Source: JAUNQW01 sp043424615 (lineage in GTDB: Bacteria > Bacillota > Bacilli > Lactobacillales > Carnobacteriaceae_A). From it: DNA of 16,988 nt. The stretch is taken from contig JBHWOX010000024.1 of the NCBI GenBank assembly GCA_043424615.1, positions 1 to 16,988 of the forward strand, written 5' to 3'. The number at the start of each line of letters is the position of its first letter. The first letter of the stretch is position 1. Of this stretch, positions 8,093-15,164 are shown in pieces. A program made the position numbers and the translations under genes. Under the pieces are notes generated by a model. It did not search any database, was not told the DNA's origin, and was given only the letters and a program-made list of their open reading frames with translations.

Positions 8093-8140
8093 GAGTGCAA
8101 GTCAGCGAAAAACTGCTTGCACTCTTGTTTATTTTATTGT
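8093..8140 (+). terminator. Intrinsic terminator between eetA and rnfD
   Basis: A 9-bp stem (8093-8101 with 8116-8124), extended by CAG/CTG (8103-8105 with 8113-8115) after a one-base bulge, closes a GA-rich loop. The tail TTGTTTATTTTATTG overlaps the rnfD stop codon at 8129-8131. It mainly serves the plus-strand eetBA transcript. Confidence 0.85.
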
Positions 8141-9175
8141 TTTAACATGAAGGGGTTCTCGCTCATCAATCACCTGTGGGGCTTCTTGATGGCCATATAT
8201 TCTTGGGGCAAAATGTTTATCAATCCAAGGTGTAAAGGCATTCATAATTAAAACGCCAAAGCCAAAACCACCCGGGAAATTAAAAATGATTCGGATGATA
8301 AAGGTTATGGTTGCGGCCCCTATAGCAAAAACGTGATGACCTTTAGGACTGATGGGAGTCGAACTATAATCAGTCACCATAAAAACGGCACCAAAAACAA
8401 GAGTGCCAGATAAAAGATGGCTGCCGATAAATTGTAAATCAAAAGAAGACCATAAGGATGCTAGAATGGCGATGGTTAGCATGTAAACAAGGGGAATGGT
8501 AGGTTTAATGACCTTCACCAGGACTAAGTAGATAAAAGAAAAAAGGATAGCAAATTTTGAGGTTTCACCAATCGGTCCTCCCAAATTGAATCCAAAAAAT
8601 AAATCAGTTAAAGAAGGTACAGTATCAGGTACTGATTGGGCAAAGTGTCCAATTGATTCTAAAGGTGTTGCTGTACTTATAGCATCTGGACCCGGTAAAA
8701 CCCATTGAGTAATCCAAGGAGTAAGTAATAACTTCTGCATCACTCGAGCAGAAACGGCGGGGTTAAATCGATTACGCCCTAATCCCCCGTCTGCTTGTTT
8801 AACAATAAGAATGGCAAAAGCGGTTCCTAAAAGAAGGGTCCATAGGGGAGCGGTGGAAGGTAATGATAGGGCTATAAGGTAACCTGTCACAGCAGCACTC
8901 CCATCCAGATAATTCACTGGTCGTTTGGACCACAGGCTATATATGAACTCGAAGAAAATTGCTGAACTTATTCCCACTATAACCATGAGGAGAACTCTCA
9001 TCCATCCGAAAAAATACATCCCAGCTAAAGTAGGAAATATGAGTGCTATAAGGACATGAATCATCACTTTTTGACTGGTGTGGGCCTGTCTAAAATGAGG
9101 GGCTTCATCTTGCCTTAAATCCAGAGATGCTAATAAATCATTTTCAGTATGCATAGGCTTCACTTCCTTTACCAT
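8129..9175 (-). CDS. rnfD: RnfD/NqrB-like flavoprotein membrane subunit
   Basis: A 348-residue membrane protein of the RnfD/NqrB family (Pfam PF03116), with a soluble N-terminus of about 35 residues and about nine or ten membrane helices. In Rnf complexes RnfD binds FMN covalently through a threonine. Here the matching ApbE target motif is D164-A-I-S-T-A-T170, followed by PLESI; the usual motif is D-x-x-S/T-G-A-T, so the glycine is replaced by threonine. Other family signs are the DGGLGRNRFNPAVSARVM segment and FMVTDYSSTPISPKG near the C-terminus. Two starts are possible: ATG 9175 with AGGA close upstream, or ATG 9154 with a better-spaced AAGGA. It lies six bases after rnfC. It probably takes electrons from RnfC into the membrane flavin. 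Confidence 0.93.
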   Translation of the reverse strand: MVKEVKPMHTENDLLASLDLRQDEAPHFRQAHTSQKVMIHVLIALIFPTLAGMYFFGWMRVLLMVIVGISSAIFFEFIYSLWSKRPVNYLDGSAAVTGYLIALSLPSTAPLWTLLLGTAFAILIVKQADGGLGRNRFNPAVSARVMQKLLLTPWITQWVLPGPDAISTATPLESIGHFAQSVPDTVPSLTDLFFGFNLGGPIGETSKFAILFSFIYLVLVKVIKPTIPLVYMLTIAILASLWSSFDLQFIGSHLLSGTLVFGAVFMVTDYSSTPISPKGHHVFAIGAATITFIIRIIFNFPGGFGFGVLIMNAFTPWIDKHFAPRIYGHQEAPQVIDEREPLHVKTIK

Positions 9176-9181
9176 CTAGTC

Positions 9182-10501
9182 CTAATCGTCCTGTTCTTGA
9201 ATTTGTATGGCTTTTTTTGCTTTTTTAATATTATCTAATAAAGGAATATGAGACGGACAGATATAGGAACAATTTCCACACTCAATACAATCCATCGCTC
9301 CTAATTCCTTTGCTTTTTCAATATCTCCATGTTCATAGGCATTTGAAATTAAAATAGGTTGGAGGTTAACTGGGCAAACATTGATGCATTCTGCACAGCG
9401 AATACAGTCTGTTCGTTGGTGTCGGAGATTTTGTTCCTTATTTAGAATACTGATGACCGAACTTCCCTTAGTAATAGGTATAAAACCGGTCAAGATGGAT
9501 ACACCCATCATGGGACCGCCATGAATAATTTTGGAAGGAGTAGAGTCAAACCCTCCGCAATCTTCGATCAAGGATTGGATACGAGTACCAATACGCACGT
9601 TTAGATTTTTGCTCTCATGGAGAGGGGAGCCAGATACAGTGGTTACCCTGCTGATTAAGGGACGACCATGGGCCAAGCATTGATAGATGGCTCGAACTGT
9701 TCCGACATTTTTTACTATGCAATTGACATCTGCTGGTAGGCCAGCGGGTGGCACTTCCCGCCCCGTGACGTTTTCAATGAGCATTTGTTCAGCCCCTTGT
9801 GGATACAAATCATCTAAGATGGCTATTTCCATCGAAGCTTTGTCGGCAATAGCCTGGCTCATGGCTTGGATACAATCTTTATTTTGATGTTCAATCCCTA
9901 TATAAACTTGACTGCCAGGAAATAATGATTGGACATATTGAGCACCCATAGCAATTTCATCTGCTTTTTCAATCATTAAGCGGTAATCGGCTGTCGAAAA
10001 AGGCTCACATTCAGCTCCATTAATGAGGATGGTATCAATTAATTCATCGGTCTGTAATTTAACATCAGATGGGAAGGTGGCTCCTCCCATTCCCACAATT
10101 CCAGCCTTACGAATAATTTCTTTCTTTTCATCGGATGACAACTGATCCACTTGGTCAAGATCAAATAAAGGTTGGTCACATTCATCTAAATAGTCATTCT
10201 TTACCACCACACAATCGACCTGCCCACCAATGCTTGGATAAGGACCTATGTCTACGACTTCTCCAGAAACAGACGATATAATATTTGCAGAAATGGCATC
10301 ACTGTCTTGGGCCAATTGGCTACCAACCAAGACTCGGTCACCTATTTCTACCGTCACTTCAGATGGGGCTCCAATATGCATATCCAAAGGAAAATAAAGA
10401 TATTCAGGGACACTGGCTTCTTCAATCACTTTGTTTTTGGTCAGATCTTTAAATGTGTCAAGATCAGTTCCTCTCGTTCGGAATTCAAATAAATGCTTCA
10501 C
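9182..10501 (-). CDS. rnfC: RnfC-like NADH-side electron-transfer subunit
   Basis: A 439-residue soluble, membrane-associated protein. It begins with GTG at 10499-10501, supported by AAAGGAG seven bases upstream. The order of domains fits RnfC: an N-terminal sandwich-barrel part, the NADH/FMN-binding 51-kDa-like domain with GMGGATFP (137-144) and NGAECEP (161-167), an SLBB-like stretch, and a two-cluster ferredoxin domain. The latter shows C366-x2-C369-x2-C372-x3-C376-P and C405-x2-C408-x2-C411-x3-C415-P, enough ligands for two 4Fe-4S clusters. In full Rnf complexes this subunit oxidises or reduces NAD(H) on the cytoplasmic side. The complete motif set argues that it is active. Only RnfD accompanies it, so the electron route differs from a six-subunit Rnf, at least as encoded here. 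Confidence 0.94.
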   Translation of the reverse strand: MKHLFEFRTRGTDLDTFKDLTKNKVIEEASVPEYLYFPLDMHIGAPSEVTVEIGDRVLVGSQLAQDSDAISANIISSVSGEVVDIGPYPSIGGQVDCVVVKNDYLDECDQPLFDLDQVDQLSSDEKKEIIRKAGIVGMGGATFPSDVKLQTDELIDTILINGAECEPFSTADYRLMIEKADEIAMGAQYVQSLFPGSQVYIGIEHQNKDCIQAMSQAIADKASMEIAILDDLYPQGAEQMLIENVTGREVPPAGLPADVNCIVKNVGTVRAIYQCLAHGRPLISRVTTVSGSPLHESKNLNVRIGTRIQSLIEDCGGFDSTPSKIIHGGPMMGVSILTGFIPITKGSSVISILNKEQNLRHQRTDCIRCAECINVCPVNLQPILISNAYEHGDIEKAKELGAMDCIECGNCSYICPSHIPLLDNIKKAKKAIQIQEQDD

Positions 10502-10528
10502 GTCTAAACTCCTTTAAAAAATGATTGT

Positions 10529-10552
10529 GCTAATATTAACATGCTTATTAGC
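10529..10552. promoter_or_regulatory. 24-bp inverted repeat between rnfC and rlmH, candidate operator
   Basis: GCTAATA (10529-10535) and its exact complement TATTAGC (10546-10552) flank a 10-base centre. It covers the likely -10 region of rnfC and ends next to the -35 of rlmH, a sensible place for a repressor or redox regulator. It does not fit the Rex consensus. No T-run follows, so it is not a terminator. Confidence 0.45.
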
Positions 10553-10561
10553 TTGAAAAAA
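10533..10561 (-). promoter_or_regulatory. Possible extended -10 promoter of rnfCD
   Basis: On the minus strand TGT followed by TAATAT (10538-10533) gives an extended -10 about 30 bases before the GTG start. The -35 position (10556-10561) reads TTTTTT and is poor, so activity would rely on the extended -10 or on an activator. Confidence 0.4.
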
Positions 10562-10581
10562 AGTCATATCCCTTATAAATT
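10553..10581 (+). promoter_or_regulatory. Likely promoter of rlmH
   Basis: TTGAAA at 10553-10558, a 17-base spacer and TAAATT at 10576-10581 (or TATAAA at 10574 with a 15-base spacer). It starts immediately after the 24-bp inverted repeat and overlaps the -35 zone of the divergent rnfC promoter. Confidence 0.5.
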
Positions 10582-10620
10582 AATTACGGTAAATATAGGA
10601 TAGGAAGAAGTTGACTAGAG

Positions 10621-11100
10621 ATGAATATTGAAATTATTTCTGTCGGAAAATTGAAAGAAAAGTACCTAAAAGATGGAATAAATGAATACTTAAAGCGAAT
10701 GAAGCCTTATGCTAAGTGCCAGCTGATTGAAGTAAAAGATGAAGCAACAGCTGAAGACATGTCTGCCACAGAAATCGACCAGCTGTTAGCTATTGAGGGC
10801 GAACGAATTCTTCACCATGTTAAAGCCGGCAGTAAAGTTATTGTTTTAGCTATTGAAGGAAAATTAATTTCTTCTGAAGAGCTGGCCGAACAGATTAAGG
10901 ACTATGCGACCTACGGATCTTCTAAGCTAACTTTTATTATTGGAGGGTCACTTGGCCTGCATGACGAGGTCAAAAAAAGGGCGGATTGGACTATATCGTT
11001 CGGTCGAATGACGCTCCCACATCAGTTGATGCGCTTGGTTTTATGTGAACAAATTTACCGATCTTTTCGTATTATCCATGGTCACGCCTACCATAAATAA
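10621..11100 (+). CDS. rlmH: 23S rRNA (pseudouridine1915-N3)-methyltransferase RlmH
   Basis: A 159-residue protein, the usual length for this SPOUT-fold enzyme. It uses S-adenosylmethionine to methylate N3 of pseudouridine 1915 in helix 69 of 23S rRNA on assembled ribosomes. Landmarks are MNIEIISVGKLKEKYL at the start, LAIEGKLISSEELAEQI near residues 79-95, FIIGGSLGL near 108-116, and MTLPHQLMRLVLCEQIYRSFRII before the tail. The tail ends HGHAYHK, where most relatives have RGEPYHK or RGEAYHK, so H153 and H155 are unusual. In staphylococci the 3' end of this gene (orfX) is the attachment site of SCC elements; here the sequence differs and no element follows. It is a single-gene unit with its own promoter and terminator. 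Confidence 0.96.
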   Translation: MNIEIISVGKLKEKYLKDGINEYLKRMKPYAKCQLIEVKDEATAEDMSATEIDQLLAIEGERILHHVKAGSKVIVLAIEGKLISSEELAEQIKDYATYGSSKLTFIIGGSLGLHDEVKKRADWTISFGRMTLPHQLMRLVLCEQIYRSFRIIHGHAYHK

Positions 11101-11102
11101 AG

Positions 11103-11150
11103 AAAGAAGTCGCAACTTGCTAATAAGCAGTCGCGACTTCTTTATATTTT
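11103..11150 (+). terminator. Intrinsic terminator after rlmH
   Basis: An 11-bp stem (11103-11113 with 11133-11143), continued by an inner imperfect stem around the loop AATA (11122-11125). The tail TTTATATTTT runs to the end of the converging oppF gene. It probably works in both directions. Confidence 0.88.
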
Positions 11151-12087
11151 ATATGGTATAGGCAGCTAAATCTTTTTGATAGCGGGCGAGCTCTTCTGGT
11201 CGACAATAAATATAGTGTCCAGGAGTAACTTCATGCATGATTTCTTGACCGGTGGTTTCTATTCCTTGATATTTCACCCGTTGACGTTCTTTTTCTGATA
11301 AAGGATCAGGTTGAGGGATGGCTGAGATTAATGATTTGGTGTAGGGGTGGAGGGGATGGTTAAATAATTCATCCGCTGAAGCAATTTCTAACAATTTTCC
11401 TTTATACATCACGCCAATGCGGTCAGAGATATATTTCACCATGGACAGGTCATGAGCAATAAAGAGATAGGTGAGATTTTCTTCTTCTTGCAATTTCTGC
11501 AAGAGGGTGACGATTTGGGCTTGAATGGAGACATCTAAAGCTGAAATGGGTTCATCAGCAATGATCATCTTAGGCTCCACAGCTAAAGCTCGGGCGATTC
11601 CAATTCGCTGACGTTGCCCCCCTGAGAATTCGTGGGGATAGCGGCTAGCATGAGATTTATTTAATCCTACGCGGTCCAAAAGATCATAAACTCGGTCTTT
11701 TCTTTCATTTTCTGATTGGACTAAGTGGTGGACATCCAAGCCTTCAGCTATGATATCTAAAATTTTCATGCGTGGGTTCAAAGAAGCATAGGGATCTTGG
11801 AAAATCATTTGCACTTCTTTACGATAATCTAATTCTTCTTGCTCTTGCATATCAGCGGTCACTTCTAAGCCATTAAAATGAATCTGCCCACTAGTGGGCT
11901 CAAATAATTTCATGATGGCTCGACCGGTTGTGGTTTTACCTGATCCAGACTCTCCGACCAGGCCAAAGGTTTCTCCTTCCTTTATATAAAAACTCACATC
12001 GTCTATAGCTCGAACTTCACTTTCTTTGCCAGCATTATAAATCTGGTTTAAATGGCTGACATCTAGCAAATGCTGGTTTTTATTCAT
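11149..12087 (-). CDS. oppF: Oligopeptide ABC importer ATP-binding protein OppF
   Basis: A 312-residue cytoplasmic ATPase. Walker A is G45-ESGSGK-T52, the ABC signature is FSGGQRQR with S155, and Walker B ends in D178-E179 within MIIADEPISALD. The H-loop lies in YLFIAHDLSMVKY. The final 80 residues form the oligopeptide/dipeptide transporter extension typical of this subfamily (HPLHPYTKSLISAIP). It pairs with OppD to power peptide import. The first eight bases overlap the end of oppD (ATGAATAA), and a strong GGAGGTG site inside oppD directs its start. It is the last gene of the operon. Confidence 0.96.
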   Translation of the reverse strand: MNKNQHLLDVSHLNQIYNAGKESEVRAIDDVSFYIKEGETFGLVGESGSGKTTTGRAIMKLFEPTSGQIHFNGLEVTADMQEQEELDYRKEVQMIFQDPYASLNPRMKILDIIAEGLDVHHLVQSENERKDRVYDLLDRVGLNKSHASRYPHEFSGGQRQRIGIARALAVEPKMIIADEPISALDVSIQAQIVTLLQKLQEEENLTYLFIAHDLSMVKYISDRIGVMYKGKLLEIASADELFNHPLHPYTKSLISAIPQPDPLSEKERQRVKYQGIETTGQEIMHEVTPGHYIYCRPEELARYQKDLAAYTI

Positions 12088-13150
12088 GGATGGTCACCTC
12101 CTGTTCTTTAGCTTGCTGGTCTAGATAATCTCGGTATTGGGCATGTCGTTTTTGAATTTCAATGGGTTTGTCTACAGCTGGCGCCTGTGGGTGGGCTAAC
12201 CATGACTTAACAAAATGGCTGTCAGAGATTTGGAAATAAGGCGGTTCTTCTTCAAAATCAATAGCCATGGCGTAGTCAGAACGTAAGGCAAAAGCATCAC
12301 CTTGAGGAGGGTTCAATAAATCTGGAGGCGTTCCAGGAATGGAAGTTAAGAATCCCTCGGTGTCAGTCGTTGGCATGGAAGTAATCAAACCCCAAGTATA
12401 AGGGTGTTGAGGGTTGTAAAAGATTTCCATGACATTTCCAATTTCTACGATTTGGCCGGCATACATGACAGCCACTCGGTCAGCGACTTGAGCAACGACA
12501 CCCAGGTCATGGGTAATAAAGATGATGGAGGTATCCATTTCTTCTTGTAGCTCTTGAAATAATTCTAAAATTTGGGCTTGGACCGTCACGTCCAAAGCAG
12601 TCGTCGGCTCGTCAGCAATTAAGACTTGTGGTTTATTGATCAAGGCAATAGCGATGACAATACGTTGACGTTGTCCTCCAGAGAATTGATGAGGATAGTC
12701 ATGCATTCTTTCCTTTGCCCGACCAATTCCCACTAATTCCAGCATCCGTTCAGCTTCTTTAAAGGCTTGCTTACGACTTTTATTCTTGTGAATCATGAGT
12801 GGTTCAGCAATCTGCTCACCAATTTTTAAAACGGGATTGAGCGAGGTCATGGGATCTTGAAAAATCATTGAAATATCATTCCCACGAATCTTCAACATTT
12901 GTTTTTCGGTTTTGGCCAATAAATCCTGGCCATTGAAAGTAATATCTCCTTCTTTAATAAAGGCATTCTCAGCTGATAAGCCAATAATCGAGCGGGCGGT
13001 AACCGATTTACCGGAACCCGATTCACCGACTAAAGCAAGGGTTTCTCCTCGAAAGAGATCAAAACTGACCCCTCGTATGGCTTGCACTTCTCCGGCGTAG
13101 GTAGAAAATGAAAGAGATAAATTATCAATGTCTAATATTTTTTCAGTCAT
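12080..13150 (-). CDS. oppD: Oligopeptide ABC importer ATP-binding protein OppD
   Basis: A 356-residue cytoplasmic ATPase. Walker A is G42-ESGSGKS-49, the signature motif FSGGQRQR has S157, and Walker B reaches D180-E181 in VLIADEPTTALD. The H-loop follows in IIFITHDLGVVAQ. The C-terminal peptide-transporter extension is present (NPQHPYTWGLITSMP, then a proline-rich SIPGTPPDLLNPP segment) and is longer than in OppF, as usual. Start ATG 13148-13150 has AGGAGG just upstream. OppD and OppF form the heterodimeric motor on the inner face of the OppBC channel. Confidence 0.96.
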   Translation of the reverse strand: MTEKILDIDNLSLSFSTYAGEVQAIRGVSFDLFRGETLALVGESGSGKSVTARSIIGLSAENAFIKEGDITFNGQDLLAKTEKQMLKIRGNDISMIFQDPMTSLNPVLKIGEQIAEPLMIHKNKSRKQAFKEAERMLELVGIGRAKERMHDYPHQFSGGQRQRIVIAIALINKPQVLIADEPTTALDVTVQAQILELFQELQEEMDTSIIFITHDLGVVAQVADRVAVMYAGQIVEIGNVMEIFYNPQHPYTWGLITSMPTTDTEGFLTSIPGTPPDLLNPPQGDAFALRSDYAMAIDFEEEPPYFQISDSHFVKSWLAHPQAPAVDKPIEIQKRHAQYRDYLDQQAKEQEVTIHE

Positions 13151-13160
13151 GTTTTTCCTC

Positions 13161-14204
13161 CTAATCTTCTACAATTCTTGGATCTAAAGCGTCTCTTAAA
13201 CCATTTCCAAATAAGTTAAAGGCCAAGATGATAATTGAAATAGCAAAGGCCGGATACCACATCAAGTGAGGTAAGAATTGGAAGGTTTTATAGCCATCAT
13301 TGATCAAGGTTCCTAAGGATGCCATCGGTGAAGGAATCCCTAAACCGATAAAACTCAAGAAGGCTTCAAAGAAAATGGCCGACGGGATGGAATAAATGGT
13401 TTGAATGATAATGGTTCCTGAAATATTGGGTAGGATATGTTTGCTGGCAATTTTCATGCCACTTTGTCCTAATGAACGAGACGCTAAGATATATTCTTCA
13501 TTTTTCAATCGTTGGGTTTGGGCGCGAACCACACGGCCCATTGGAATCCATTCCGTTAAGCCTAAAGCTAAAATAATAGAGGTCAGTCCTGGTTTAAGAA
13601 CTAATAAAAGGAGGATCACCACGACTAAGTTCGGAATACCAGAAAAGATTTCCAGTATTCTCATCATGATATTCTCTGTGCGGCCTCCAATCCAACCAGC
13701 AATTAAGCCATATGGCACCCCAATAATTAAGTTAAACAGGGCAGCCATAATTCCAATAAATAAGGAAACACGTGTGCCGTAAATAATTCGTGAAAAGAGG
13801 TCTCTACCTAAAGCATCTGTTCCTAAGATAAAAAATTGATCAGCTGGAACTCCTTGCTCAGCATAACGGTCCACCGCTTCACCAGCCACTCGTGAGATTC
13901 CGTCGAATAAGGACCAATCAGACAAGGCTGGGATTTTAGGAGGCAAATTAGCGAACTGAGGATTTTGCTCGGCATAGTGGTAGGGAGCAATCCAAGGAGC
14001 TAAAAGTGCGATTAAGCTGACAATAATAAGAATAATCAAAGAGACCATGGCGATTTTATTTTTCTTTAATTTACGCCAAGAGTCCTGCAAATAGGTTAAA
14101 GACGGTTTTGAAATTTTTTCCATGTCGGATTGACTCTGCGAATGAATCGGGTCAAATTTTTCAACAGGAATAGAGGGGATGGTTTTTTCTCTTAAATTGG
14201 CCAT
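13161..14204 (-). CDS. oppC: Oligopeptide ABC importer permease OppC
   Basis: A 347-residue integral membrane protein with a cytoplasmic N-terminus of about 50 residues, then a first membrane helix (about 52-72) and five further helices. An extracytoplasmic stretch before GTDALGRDLFSRIIYGTR is characteristic of OppC/DppC. The EAA coupling loop, where the ATPases dock, is EYILASRSLGQSGMKIASKH at about residues 233-252. The protein ends in LDPRIVED, a common C-terminus in this family. Its ATG overlaps the oppB stop codon (TAATG), so the permease pair is translationally coupled and produced in equal amounts. Confidence 0.96.
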   Translation of the reverse strand: MANLREKTIPSIPVEKFDPIHSQSQSDMEKISKPSLTYLQDSWRKLKKNKIAMVSLIILIIVSLIALLAPWIAPYHYAEQNPQFANLPPKIPALSDWSLFDGISRVAGEAVDRYAEQGVPADQFFILGTDALGRDLFSRIIYGTRVSLFIGIMAALFNLIIGVPYGLIAGWIGGRTENIMMRILEIFSGIPNLVVVILLLLVLKPGLTSIILALGLTEWIPMGRVVRAQTQRLKNEEYILASRSLGQSGMKIASKHILPNISGTIIIQTIYSIPSAIFFEAFLSFIGLGIPSPMASLGTLINDGYKTFQFLPHLMWYPAFAISIIILAFNLFGNGLRDALDPRIVED

Positions 14205-15154
14205 TAGCTTTCACTTCCTTCTTGTCCAGTACGAATACGTGGATCGATGATGCCGTAAAGGATATCTACGAGCAGTAAAACAGCTGTAAGTAAGAACGAG
14301 TAGAGCAAGGTAATTCCCATAATGGTCGGATAGTCATTGGTTAAAATGGACTGAACAAATTGTTCTCCAATGCCAGGGATGGCAAAAATATTTTCAATAA
14401 CCATGGATCCTGTCATTAAGGCGACCGTCATAGGGCCTAACATGGTAATCATGGGGATTAAGGCATTTCTCAAGGCGTGTTTGAAAGCGGTTTGAGTTCG
14501 GCTTAAGCCTTTCGCTCGTGCAAGTTCAATATAATCGGTCGACAGGACTTCAACCATTTCTGTTCGGATAAAACGCGAACTTTCAGCTAGGGGCGAAATG
14601 GCTAAGGCAATGGTTGGTAAAATGGAGGACCAGAGGCCGTCATTCCATAAGGCGATAGGAAAGAGCCCTAAACTAACAGCAAAAATTTGCTGGAGAATAA
14701 CTGCAAAAACAAAGTTAGGAATGGAACGTCCGACAATAGCGATAAAAGTAGCAAAGGAATCTATCCATGTTCCTCGGTTCATGGCAGCTATAACACCCAA
14801 AATAATACCGAAGACTGATCCTAAGACAATGGCTTGAAAGCCTAATTGAAGGGAAGGACCTATGCGACTAGCTAAGAGCTCAGTGACGGGAGTGTTATTG
14901 AATTGGAAAGAAACTCCCAAATCTCCTCTCAAAAGATTCAGCATATAACGGCCATAGCGAACCAACAATGGATCGTTTAACCCATATTGCTCATTCATAA
15001 TCATGATTTGCTCTTCGGTCATTTTCGCTTCATTGGTATAAGGGGTTCCAGGTAGGAAATTCATTAAAATAAAGGTGATACTAGCAATTATAAATAGGGT
15101 GAGGGCCATATAGAATAGCCGCTTGAGTATAAATTTCCAAAAAGATCGACTCAT
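14204..15154 (-). CDS. oppB: Oligopeptide ABC importer permease OppB
   Basis: A 316-residue permease. I choose ATG 15152-15154, preceded by AGGAG with a 7-base spacer; the open frame extends to 15214 but those extra codons lie within oppA and lack a site. Helix 1 (about residues 12-32) is followed by NFLPGTPYTNE, a typical OppB N-terminal pattern. The EAA loop is DYIELARAKGLSRTQTAFKH at about residues 206-225, and the last residues before the tail read YGIIDPRIR. With OppC it forms the channel. It follows oppA after ten bases. Confidence 0.96.
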   Translation of the reverse strand: MSRSFWKFILKRLFYMALTLFIIASITFILMNFLPGTPYTNEAKMTEEQIMIMNEQYGLNDPLLVRYGRYMLNLLRGDLGVSFQFNNTPVTELLASRIGPSLQLGFQAIVLGSVFGIILGVIAAMNRGTWIDSFATFIAIVGRSIPNFVFAVILQQIFAVSLGLFPIALWNDGLWSSILPTIALAISPLAESSRFIRTEMVEVLSTDYIELARAKGLSRTQTAFKHALRNALIPMITMLGPMTVALMTGSMVIENIFAIPGIGEQFVQSILTNDYPTIMGITLLYSFLLTAVLLLVDILYGIIDPRIRTGQEGSES

Positions 15155-15164
15155 TATAATGCTC

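Noticed and set aside
7879..8145. Plus-strand frame of 88 codons overlapping eetA in another frame
   Set aside because: It lacks a ribosome site and recognisable domains, crosses the eetA terminator, and is fully explained as a shadow of eetA.
10529..10552. Inverted repeat as a Rex (NADH/NAD) box
   Set aside because: The half-sites are GCTAATA and TATTAGC with ten bases between, not the TTGTGAA-N4-TTCACAA type pattern.
11040..11148. SCC-like insertion at the 3' end of rlmH
   Set aside because: The next feature is a terminator and then the opp operon; there is no repeated attachment sequence and no recombinase gene.
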